Assembly: GCA_019914995.1 (NCBI GenBank) | Contig: CM034134.1 | Location: 4,038,463 to 4,102,462, forward strand | Direction: 5' to 3' | Length of the DNA: 64,000 bases | From: Acanthochlamys bracteata | Taxonomy: Eukaryota; Streptophyta; Magnoliopsida; Pandanales; Velloziaceae | In this document: positions 10,900 to 21,600 of the stretch, piece after piece | Layout: each line of letters starts with the position of its first letter | Position numbering within the stretch: position 1 is the stretch's first letter | Notes under the pieces: generated by a model | Told to the model about the DNA's origin: nothing | Seen by the model: the letters and a program-made list of their open reading frames with translations, nothing else | Database searches by the model: none | Translations under genes and position numbers: made by a program

Positions 10900-13030
10900 T
10901 AATCAAATAGGCACTTTAAAAGTCATGTGTAAAATACGTATTGTACGCTATGAAGTAGAAACTTTAGCAATGATAGATACAGGATGTACTAATACTATTC
11001 TTACCCCAGATATCATTCCAGAAAAATATTTTAGAAAACCTAAACAACCATTAGTTGCTACCCAGATGAATGGTGCTACTTATACATATACTATCTCTAT
11101 ACCTACAGGTACAAAAATTAGTTTCAAAACCAATTCTTGATTCTGATGATGAATATTCTTTACCTCCCGATCAAACTTTCGTTAGAGGTTTAAGTCTTAA
11201 ACATAATGTTATTTTAGGCATTTCTTTTCCGTTAAAAGATAATGGTAGTTTTACTCTTACTAAAGATTTTTTCTTCCTGAACCGCCATTCTTTTCTTAGC
11301 CCAACCACACCTACCTCAGAGTACGCTGGAAAGCGTGGTGAGTTTAAACTAGTTTTCTTAGATAAACATGGCCCTTTACCAATTTATACAGAACAAGATT
11401 TTGAAGAAGAAGAAGCAAAATGTCCCTGCCCTATTAAAGGTCAATGTCAGTTAGGAGAACAAACAGAATTAGACTCCCTTACACAATATTTAGAGTTAGA
11501 TTAGATGAAATAGCTATTGATATAAATGATGACTTTGAAGCTTTAGAATTCATGGAAGAACCTCTACACTTTACATATTCTTTATTAGAAGAAACTAGTT
11601 TAACACAATTAATTTCTAAGTTAGAAAAGTTGGAAATTATTGGAGAAAATATATGAAAATATTGGAATAAAGATAAAAATAAGTTTGTCATTTACGATTA
11701 TTAAATGAAAGTCTTGTTATAAAAACAGAACTATAGAAGCTTCGAGGTGATAGAAAAGATTTTAAGGAACATATAAATGATTTGCTTAAACTAAAAGTAA
11801 TTAGGAAGTCGATAGTCCACATAGATCCCCCTGCATTTATTGTAAGAAATCATAGTGAAATAGTCGAGGAAAATCTAGAATGGTTATAAATTACAAACGA
11901 TTAAATGATAATACAATAGATGATGGATATTTAATTCCAAATAAAAATGAATTACTAGAACAATTCGAGATAGAAAAATTTATAGTAAATTGATTGTAAA
12001 ATCCGGATTTTGGCAAGTTAGAATGTCCAAGAAAGTATACCTTAGACAAATTTTACTTGTCCCGTAAGGTCATTTTGAGTGGTTAGTAATACCTTTTCGG
12101 TCTAAAAAATGCACCTTCCATATTTCAGAAAAAATGGACGAGGTATTTAGACAATATGCAAATTTGTGATAGTATATATAGATGACATTTTAGTTTTGAT
12201 AAATCAAAGAAGAACATTTAGGACATTTACAATTAGTTTTAAAGGCATTTTTAGAACATGGAATAATTATTAGTAAAAAGAAAATGCAGATAGCAAAATA
12301 AAAAATTGAATTTTTAGGAGTAATTATAGGAAAAGGAAAAATAGAATTACAAGAACATATTTGTAAAAAGTATTTAGTTTTCCGATAAATTAAGTAATTT
12401 AAAAGAAATACAACAATTCTTAGGAGTATTAAATTACACTAGACCTTTTATAAAAGATTTAGGAAAATTAGCGGGGACCTTTATATGCTAAGACTAGTTT
12501 AAAAGGTCAACGAAATTTTAACCAAAGAAGATATTAGATTAGTTCAACAAATTAAAGAAAAGGTTAAACAAATACCTCCTTTAGAGTTACCTTTAGATTC
12601 TGATTATTTAATTATAAAAATGATGGATCTCATCTTGGTAAAAAAAGATATTATTATCAAAACCTAATAAATATTCGCCAAAGATACAAAAAAGGTAGTT
12701 AGATATAGTAGTGGTCAATATAAAATGAGAAAGAAAATAGAACAAGTATTGAGTCAAATTACTAGCTATAAATTATGCTTTAGATTCATTCAGATTATTC
12801 ATTTTATCTAAACCAAAATACCCTTAGAACTGATCGTGAAGCTATAGTAAAATTTTATAATAAAATGAATGAGAAAAGATCTAATCAAATAAGATGGTTA
12901 AATTTTATAGATAGAATTACAAATGATGGTATAAGAATCAAATAGAGCATATAAAAAGGTAAAGATAATAGATTAGTTGGCATTTTAAGTAGATTTCTAA
13001 CTCCTTTCATTTCTCTGAGATGCACCTCCT
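10900..13030 (+). pseudogene. ORF3, protease - reverse transcriptase - RNase H region, copy A (broken)
   Basis: The aspartic protease signature IDTGCTN lies at 10973-10993. The RT region follows, with its catalytic YIDD string coded around 12175-12186 and downstream LGVLNYTR-like sequence. The RNase H region lies at about 12600-12960. Order and motifs match the C-terminal half of caulimovirid polyproteins. The segment is interrupted many times. Confidence 0.78.
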
Positions 13031-13289
13031 CCACGATTCATTCCTCCTCAAGTAGCAAGACTTAGTGCCGTAACTGAACAATGTAGCTGGACCTAGTTTA
13101 CAGACTCCACGCACTCAACACAATTTAGAAAAGTTATATTTTGGTAAACATGAACTTTTATGTTTTCCCTAGTAATATCTTTTTTAGACCTTTAGATAAG
13201 CAAGAATGTAATATCTCTAAAGATCAAAGAATGTTTATTAGATAATCTTTGGCAATCATTTCAAAAGATTGATCAAATGATATTTCTTA

Positions 13290-14300
13290 GCAAGCATGAA
13301 TGCACTTACTTTTCATTTTTCTCATGAAAGAAGAAATTTCTCTTTTATGTTGTTTTTAGAGGAAGACTACCTGGGTTTTTCATACATGGTTAGAAGTTTT
13401 AGATAGTATTAGAGATTTTCCCAATGCATCATATAAAGGGTTTAATCATTTCACGAAGCATTAGATGTTGCACGAGAACGCATTGGCATAAACTTTTATT
13501 TATCTCCTTCTTTGATAACTGCATGTATAGACCTCGTAACTCTTACAAGATAGCCAAAGATACTCGAGAAAAATTATATTTTGTGACCACTTGCAATGTT
13601 CTAGCGAGACAATCGTTAAAAAGCAATGAAATAGTTGCTCTTTTAAGACAAGAAAAACTCAAGCTCTTAGACAAACAAGCGATTTAGAGAGACTCCTTAT
13701 TCGTAAGGTTGGATTACATCCAACAAACCTCCAAACCTGTTGTGGAGAATAAAAGTATTGCAGAACAAAGCAGCCTACTCTTGCTGAGAAAAGAGTAGAA
13801 ACAAAGATTCACTTGTCTTTGAGAAACAAGTGGCTAGTCTTGGTTCTCTGGTGACCGTAAAGGCATATCAAATCCGAGATCCTCGGCAATTTGGGAAAAA
13901 TTACATTATCGAGGTTTTCATCAAGGAACATGCAACAAAAAGAACAAAGAACCAATTCTGGAAGAACGTGGTGGGATACTTGAACAATCTCGAACTTGAA
14001 TTGAACGTGATAGTATACAGATTATTCCTACACATATGTATAATGTTAGACCTAGAAGAACTTTATTAAGGAAAAGAGAATTTAAGAAACTTATTGAAGA
14101 AACTATTAAAGATTTATCTATCTTTAAGAACATTTCTAATCCTATGGATGTGAAAAAGAGTATAAAAAGAACAACTAGTTCAATCGGAATCAACAATGAA
14201 AGCCTATCCCCTACTCAAAGAATGGACGAGATGTGCGGACATAGACAACCTTTCACATCCCGAAGCGAAAAGAGGACTTGGACTGTAACACTGGGCATCT
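13290..14300 (+). pseudogene. Viral ORF4 with viroplasmin-type domain, copy A (broken)
   Basis: Downstream of RNase H lies a separate gene. Its first part resembles the caulimovirus viroplasmin / RNase HI N-terminal domain (YVVFRGR-PGV...TW...F-NASYKGFNHF, about 13340-13460). It is followed by a Leu/Lys-rich coiled segment and an Arg-rich stretch (YNVRPRRTLLRKREFKKL). Viroplasmin/transactivator proteins act in the cytoplasm in inclusion bodies and in translation of polycistronic viral RNA. Better-kept copies of the domain are in arms C and D. Confidence 0.66.
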
Positions 14301-14356
14301 AGAAAGATTCAAGATCCGGATGGAGACAAAGCTACCTAATGAAAGCGGCAAAGAAT

Positions 14357-14610
14357 TGGTTAATTAACCACACTACGGTTAGTTAACTTTAGTTTATTAA
14401 CTATAGTTTGTATACCCTAGTTATATTTTTAACTAGGGTTAAGTTTAGTTTCTTTTCTATAAATATGTGCAAATTTTGTAAGTTGAGGGCATCGGTCTTT
14501 AAGATCTGAAGCTCTCTTGTGTGTATGCTCTCAAGTTTGTGCTTTCAAGTGTGTGCTCTCAAGTTCTTCTTGTAAGTCCCTTTTCTTTTTAATAAAAGTT
14601 TTAGGGATTT
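14357..14610 (+). promoter_or_regulatory. Viral promoter, cap region and poly(A) signal, copy A
   Basis: The TATA box CTATAAATA lies at 14458-14466. About 20 bp upstream is an inverted repeat CCCTAGTT (14415-14422) / AACTAGGG (14431-14438), and further up the perfect 14-bp palindrome TGGTTAATTAACCA (14357-14370). The AATAAA signal lies at 14591-14596, about 130 bp after the TATA box, giving the short terminally redundant R of pararetrovirus pregenomic RNA. In R, three imperfect copies of GTGCTCTCAAGT occur (14523-14565), followed by GTAAGT (14572-14577), a possible splice donor. Splicing of the pregenomic RNA is known in rice tungro bacilliform virus. Confidence 0.7.
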
Positions 14611-15373
14611 CCTGAAAGGGAAACTCCCGAACGCTTTCTATTATGTTTTCTCTCCAAAAATATTTTTGTTTTGAATATTTTTCTTATGTTTAAGCATGTA
14701 GTATCTTTGTCAAACGAGAAGGTTTTGACAAAGATATCATTTCATGGCATATCATCTTTTACAGTAAATAAATCTCTTGCATCTCATGTATTCTTGGATG
14801 TCCCCAAACCTTAGGATCAAAGGCTTAGCTTAAGTATATGTTTGTTTTAACTTGTCCTAATCCTCCGAGTCATCCTTGTAAGTCCTGCTTAAGCCAAGGT
14901 TAGGCATAAGGCAAAATGGATTGAACATGATGAACGAAAAAGTTTTAACAAACTAGCTTGATGTTTTAGTCTAAGATATCCTTGTAATAGGGATCAATAT
15001 CTAGATACAATCATAAATAGCAGAGCTGAGGAAGATACCTCTTTGTTTAATCTATGGTCAAAGCTTTTGTTATAAAAAAATTAAAAAAAAAAAAAAAAGA
15101 GAGCATATGAAAGTCAAGAAAAAAAGTACAGTAAGATTAAGACAACTAAGAAATTTTCCCTCTTCCATTTAATACAACATTTCTAGTTATCCTCTTTTAT
15201 ATCAGTGAACTCATTCTCGCCTTTTTAACACTTTATCTTCCTTATAAATACGTTCTATTAAAAGTAATAACAATAATAGTATTACTTCGTTTAGTTTAAC
15301 CTAGGTAGATTAAACCTAGTAATAGAATTTATACTCTATATAGATCTGTAAATCTAGATAGAATATAAATTAT
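14611..15373 (+). other. Viral leader region, copy A, continuing into the spacer
   Basis: This is about 760 bp between the poly(A) signal and the ORF1 start, the length expected of a badna/tungrovirus leader. It contains an oligo(A) run at 15079-15100, which appears as oligo(T) at 15857-15880 in arm B. I could not find a convincing tRNA-Met primer site in it. Confidence 0.55.
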
Positions 15374-15666
15374 ATGACAGTACCCATTAAGATAGAACAT
15401 ACAATATTTTCACCTTTAAACGAGCATTATATACAAGCAACAGAAGTAACTTTAGAAGAATTTTTTAGAGTAGTTGATTTAGATCAAATTACTGAAGTTA
15501 ATCAAGACGCAGTATTTTTAGAAAGAAATTTTTATTTTCCTTTACAAGAATTATTATCTATGGAAAATTCTGAACAGAGTATTTAAATTAAATCAAAAAA
15601 TAACTAGAATTGAATCTACAATAAATCTAGAAAAGAGGAAGGGGGTTAAAAATAAGAAAAATTTAT
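15282..15666 (+). repeat. Spacer 1 at the centre of palindrome A/B
   Basis: This sequence is present once per palindrome and always in the same orientation (compare 35475-35853). It holds the end of the viral leader, an open frame of 70 codons (15374-15586, starting MTVPIKIEHTIF) taken as the 5' part of viral ORF1, and at 15578-15630 a piece nearly identical to 10714-10763 in the coat-protein region. The reading direction of the leader and ORF1 agrees with arm A. The spacer therefore records where the viral circle was opened and scrambled. Confidence 0.8.
15374..15586 (+). pseudogene. Viral ORF1, 5' part, in spacer 1
   Basis: An open stretch of 70 codons starting MTVPIKIEHTIFSPL and containing EEFFRVVDLDQITEV. 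It begins after the long leader in the sense direction of arm A, where ORF1 of badnaviruses and tungroviruses lies. Its 3' portion is not here: viral sequence similar to the end of ORF1 lies at the other edge of each arm (about 7405-7535). Function of ORF1 proteins in this group is poorly known. Confidence 0.55.
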
Positions 15667-18600
15667 TACTATTATTGTTATTACTTTTAATAGAACGTAT
15701 TTATAAGGAAGATAAAGTGTTAAAAAGGCGAGAATGAGTTCACAGATATAAAAGAGGATAATTAGAAATGTTGTATTAAATGGAAGAGGGAAAATTTCTT
15801 AGTTGTCTTAATCCTTACTTGGTACTTTTCCTTACTGACTTCCATATACTCTCTCCTTTTTTTTTTTTTTTTTTTTTTTTTAATAACAAAAGCTTTCAGA
15901 TACATTTATTTGAACCTGTTACCACCGAATAAGCGTCTGGCCATAGATTAAACAAAGATGTATCTTCCTCAGCTCTGCTATTTATGATTGTATCTAGATA
16001 TTGATCCCTATTACAAGGATATCTTAGACTAAAACATCAAGCTAATTTGTTAAAACTTTCTTTCATCATGTTCAATCCATTTTGCCTTATGCCTAACCTT
16101 GACTTAAACAGGACTTACAAGGATGACTCAGAGGATTACCGGACAAGTTAAAACAAACATATACTTAAGCTAAGCCTTTGATCCTAAGGTTCAGTGGACA
16201 TCCTAGAATACATGAGATGCAGAGATTTATTTACTGAAAAAGATGATATGCCATGAAATGATATTGTTTGCAAAACCTTCTCCCTTCACGACAACATACT
16301 ATATGCTTAAACATAAGAAAAAATATTCAAAACAAAAATATTTTTGGGAGAGAAAACATAATAGAAAGCATTCGAGTTTCCCTTTCAGAAATCCCTAAAA
16401 CTTTTATTAAAAAGAAAAGGACTTACAAGAAGAACTTGAGAGCACACACTTGAAAGCACAAACTTGAGAGCATACACACAGAGAGCTTCGGATCTTAAAG
16501 ACCGATGCCCTCAACTTACAAACTTTGCACATATTTATAGAAAAGAAATTAAACTTAACCCTAGTTAAAATATAACTAGGTATACAAACTATAATTAATA
16601 AGCTAAAGTTAACTAAACCGTAGTGTGGTTAATTAACCGCTTTCATCGCTTTCATTAGGTAGCCCGCTCCATCCGGATCTTGAATCTTTCTAGATGCCGA
16701 AGTGTTACGTCCAAGTCCTCTTTCACCGCCGGGATGTGAAAGGTTGTCTATGTCTGCACATCTCTCGTCCATTGCTAAGTAGGGGATAGGGCTTTCTGTT
16801 GTTGATTCTGATTCTCAACTAGTTGTTCCTTTATACTCTTTTTCACACTCCATAGGATTAGAAATGTTCTTAAAGATAGATAAATCTTTAATAGTTTCTT
16901 CAATAAGTTTCTTGAATTCTCTTTTCCTTAATAAAGTTCTTCTGGGTCTAACATTATACATATGTGTAGGAATAATCTGTATACTATCACGTTCTGAATT
17001 CAAGTTCTGGGGATTGTTCAAAGATCCCACCACGCTCTTCCCGTAATTGGTTCTTTGTTCTTTGTACCGCATGTTCCTTGATGAAAACCCCGATAATGTA
17101 ATTTTTTCCAAATTGCCAGGGATCTCCGGATTTGATATGCCTTCACCGGTCACCGGTAGAACCGGACTAGCCACTTGTTTCTCAGCACAAGTGAATGCTA
17201 TTTCTACTCTTTTCTCAGCAAGAGTAGCTGCTGTTCCTGCAATACTTTTATTCTCCACAGCAGGTTTGGAGGTTTGTTGGATGTAATCCAACCTTACCTG
17301 AATAAGGAGTCTCTCTAAATCGCTTGTTTGTCTAAGAGCTTGAGTTTTTCTTGTCTTAAAAGAGCAAATCGTTTATTGCTTTTAACAAAGTTGTCTACTA
17401 GAACATTGCAAAGTGGTCACAAAATATAATTTTTTTCGAGTATCTTTGGCTATCTTGTAAGAGTTCTGAGGGTCTATCTGTAGTTATCAAAGAAGGAGAT
17501 AAATAAAAGTTTATGCCAATGCTTCGTCGCAACATCTAATGCTTCGTGAAATGATTAAACCCTTTATATGATGCATTGGGAAAATCTCTAATACTATCTA
17601 AAACTTCAAACCATGTTTGAAAAACTCTGTAGTCTTCCTCTAAAACAACATAAAAAGAGAAATTTCTTCTTTCATGAGAAAATGAAAAGTAAGTGCATTC
17701 ATGCTTGCTAAGAAATATCACTGAATTCTTTTTGAAATGATTGCAAAAGATTATCTAATAAACATTGTTGATCTTTAGAGATATTCTGCTCTTTGCTTAT
17801 CTAAAGGTCTAAAAAGAGATATTACTAGAGGAAAACATAAAGTTCATGTTTACCAAAATATAACTTTTGTAAATTGTTGGTGTGGAGTCCGTGAACTAGG
17901 TCCGCTACATTGTTCCTCGGCCTCTCGAAGACTAAGTCTTGCTACTTGAGGAGGAATGAATCGTGGAGGAGGTCGCATCTGTAGAAATGAAAGGAGTTAG
18001 AAATCTACTTAAAAATGCCAAATAATCTATTATCTTTACCTTTTTATATGCTCTATTTCGATTCTTATACCATCATTTGTAATTCTATCTATAAAATTTA
18101 ACCATCTTATTTGATTAGATCTTTTCTCATTCATTTTATTATAAAATTTTACTATAGCTTCACAATTACTTCTAAGGGTAATTTCAGTTTTAGATAAAAT
18201 GAATAATCAATGAATCTAAAGCATAATTTATAGCTAGTAATTACGACTAATACTTGTTCTATTTTCTTTCTGCTTATATTGACCACTACTATATCTAACT
18301 ACCTTTTCTCTCATCTTTGGCTTAATATTTATTAGGTTTTGATAATAATATCGCACTTTCACCAAGATGAGATCCATCTGCTTTTATAATTAAATAATCG
18401 TAATCTAAAGGTAACTCTAAAGGAGGTATTTGTTTAACCTTTTCTTTAATTTGTTGAACTAATCTAATATCTTCTTGGTTAAAATTTCGCTGACCTTTTA
18501 AACTAGTCTTAGCATATAAAGGTCCCTAATTTTCCTAAATCTTTTATAAAGGTCTAGTGTAATTTAATACTCCTAAGAATTGTTGTATTTCTTTAAATTA

Positions 18601-21600
18601 CTTAATTTATCAGAAAACTAAATACTTTTTTACAAATATGTTCTTGTAATTCTATTTTTCCCTTTTCCTATAATTACTCCTAAAAATTCAATTTTTTATT
18701 TTGCTATCTGCATTTTCTTTTACTAATAATTATTCCATGTTCTAAAAATGCCTTTAAAACTAATTGTAAATGTCCTAAATGTTCTTCTTTGGATTTATCA
18801 AAACTAAAATGTCATCTATATATACTATCACAAATTCTCAGATATTGTCTAAATACCTCGCCCATTTTTCTCTAAAATATGGAAGGTGCATTTTTTAGAC
18901 CGAAGGTATTACTAACCACTCAAAATGACCTTCCACAAGTAAAGCCGCTCTAAGGTATACTTTCTTCGCATTTCTAACTTGCCAAAATCCGGATTTACAA
19001 TCAATTTACTATAAATTTTTCTATCTCTAATTGTTCTAGTAATTCATTTTTATTTGGAATTAAATATCCATCATCTATTGTATTATCATTTAATCGCTTG
19101 TAATTTATAACCATTCTAGATTTTCCTCACTATTTATTTCACTATGATTTCTTACAATAAATGCAGGGATCTATGTGGGACTATCCGACTTTCCTAATTA
19201 CTTTTAGTTTAAGCAAATCATTTATATGTTCCTTAAAATCTTTTCTATCACCTCGTGCTTCTATAGTTCCCCGCTTATAACAAGACTTTCATTTAATAAT
19301 CGTAAATGACAAACTGCTTTATCTTTATTCCAATATTTCAGATATTTTCTCCAATAATTTCCAACTTTTCTAACTTAGAAATTAATTGTGTTAAACTAGT
19401 TTCTTCTAATAAAGAATATGTAAAGTGTAGAGGTTCTTCCATGAATTCTAAAGCTTCAAAGTCATCATTTATATCAATAGCTATTTCATCTAACGCTCTA
19501 AATATTGTGTAAGGGAGTCTAATTGCTTGTTCTCCTAACTCGACATTGACCTTTAATAGGGCAAGACATTTTGCTTCTTCTTCTTCAAAATCTTGTCAGT
19601 ATAAATTGGTAAAGGGCCATGTTTATCTAAGAAAACTAGTTTAAACTCACCACGCTTTCCAAACAGACTGAGGTAGGTGTGGTCACTAAGAAAAGAATGG
19701 CAGTGTCAGAAGAAAAATCTTTAGTAAGAGTAAAACTACCATTATCTTTTAACTAAAAAGAAATGCCTAAAATAACATTATGTTTAAGACTTAAACCTCT
19801 AACGAAAAGTTTGATCGGAGGTAAAGAATATTCGATCAGAACCGCAATTGGTTTTGAAACTAATTTTTGTACCTGTAGGTATAGAGATAGTATATGTATA
19901 AGTAGCACCATTCATCCGGGTAGCAACTAATGGTTGTTTAGGTTTTCTAAAATATTTTTCTGAATGATATCTGGGGTAAGAATAGTATTAGTACATCCCG
20001 TATCTATCATTGCTAAAGTTTCTACATAGCGCATAATACGATTTTACACATGACTTTTAAAGTGCCTATTTGATTATACCGATTACATACAAGAATAGGT
20101 TCTTCACGACTAAATTGAGATTTGTTACTTCTTCGATGTAATGATTCCGAAAGTGTTGGGTGGAATATGAAGAAAGCTAAAGTCATCTTTCCAGATATTA
20201 CTACTTTTAGGATATGTCTAGATTTATCAGAGATTCAATTCTAGTTATTTTTTATTTAATTTAAATACTTGTTTCTCTAAATAACTTATTCTTGAATCTA
20301 ATGTTTTTTATATTTAGGATAGTAGTAATCATTGGTATCTAAGTGTAAACACTTTATACATCCTTCTTTAAACATAAACTACATTTAGCTCTATTCATTC
20401 TACTAGGAAACCAATGACAAATAAAACATGGTGTACAATCTATTCCTTCGTATTTTTTACAATTATGAGAGCATTCTTCATTCATATATTCTAATTCTTC
20501 CTCGTAAGAGTCCAATCTATTTTTATTCCCGACATTTCTTCAATAAAATCTTCGTAATTCATCTCTATATTTTTCTTCTAAAGATTCTATACTATAAATA
20601 GTCTCATCATCGGATATTTTAGTCTATATCTATTAAAGTTTCATTTACACATTCTAGTAATTTTTATTTCTATTATGTAAATTCTTTCTTTTGAACATGC
20701 ATTACTTAAATGTTCTTCACTATTGCATGCAAAACATTTTAATTTCTTTCTATAATTTCTTTTGGATTAAATCGCCTTTACATTTTTATTTCTATCTAAA
20801 TATGGTTTTTTCCGATTAGATCTTCTTAAATAATATTTCTTTTTTAGTACGGATATCTACGTGATTTTCTTTTATTTTTGTTTTCTCTATAATTCGATTA
20901 GGGACATACATATTATTGCGTAATGCAAATTGTCCTCTTTTTAGTTGTCTAAATGCTTGTATTTCAAAGACATTTTTTGGTTAATACTTTCATTATATGA
21001 TTTACTCTCCGAGTAATAGTCCATAAATTATTGGGATTTTCTTTACAAAGCCAAATTATTCCATTCTCTTTCAATTTCTTTTGCTAAGTCTGGAGGAAAT
21101 TTTCTAAATAGTCTTTTTCCATATTCCCGTCAAAACCACTCCGCTTTACATACCATATGCATATATTCATTACAAAATCGCTTTTTACTTACTAACATCT
21201 TTAAGTTGCATTTGTTCTATATGCATTAATGCTTCACTTGATAGATACTAGTCCTACATTAGGATCTTCTCCAGCTTATTAATTGATGTATTTGATTAAC
21301 AAAATTATAAGGATTTGGTCCTAAGTCCAGAAGCCTTTATAACCAAATGGTTGGTCTCGCTTAAAACTTCCCATACCTTTCAATGCATGCATTCTCCTAA
21401 AAAGACTTCTAAATATCTAAATGCTTCTTCTCCAAAGAAGTACAATCTTTCATATTTTTCCAAAGATGTTCCTACTACTGTGTATTTTTCTATACATCTA
21501 AAATATTATTCCATAAACTGAGGGTCATGTGTCTTTGAGGTTAAGAATTTGTCCTTCTCCAGAGTTTGAAATTGTATTTTTGTTCTAATGAAAAAGGTTT

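Larger units (their letters stand above)
5131..15281 (+). repeat. Arm A of the array
   Basis: This is the longest plus arm. 5131-5626 is outer flank found elsewhere only in arms B and D (as reverse complement). 5627 to about 7350 is the common non-viral flank, and from about 7400 on is the pararetrovirus. The arm ends at AATAATAGTA, where its match to arm B stops and the spacer begins. Confidence 0.88.
7400..15281 (+). mobile_element. Endogenous pararetrovirus copy A (Caulimoviridae, badna/tungrovirus-like), broken
   Basis: The order read left to right is: ORF1 3' piece (about 7405-7535), ORF2 (7534-7840), ORF3 polyprotein (7837 to about 13030), ORF4 with viroplasmin-type domain (about 13290-14300), promoter with TATA box, poly(A) signal and leader (14458-15281). 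The ORF1 5' part follows in the spacer. The genome is thus present about once (near 8 kb) but circularly permuted, opened inside ORF1. There is no integrase and there are no LTRs, as in Caulimoviridae. ORF2/ORF3 overlap as ATGA, the arrangement used by badnaviruses and tungroviruses. The copy is broken at well over ten places and is not functional. Confidence 0.88.

Noticed and set aside
15374-15586. ORF1 5' part as a host gene
   Set aside because: It lies directly after the viral leader in the viral sense direction and only inside the array spacers, so a viral origin is the simpler reading.
15894-15945. Possible tRNA-type primer site (TGGTAACAG on the minus strand) in the copy B leader
   Set aside because: Only a partial match to TGGTATCAGAGC, and the other copies do not keep it, so no primer site is claimed for the pararetrovirus.
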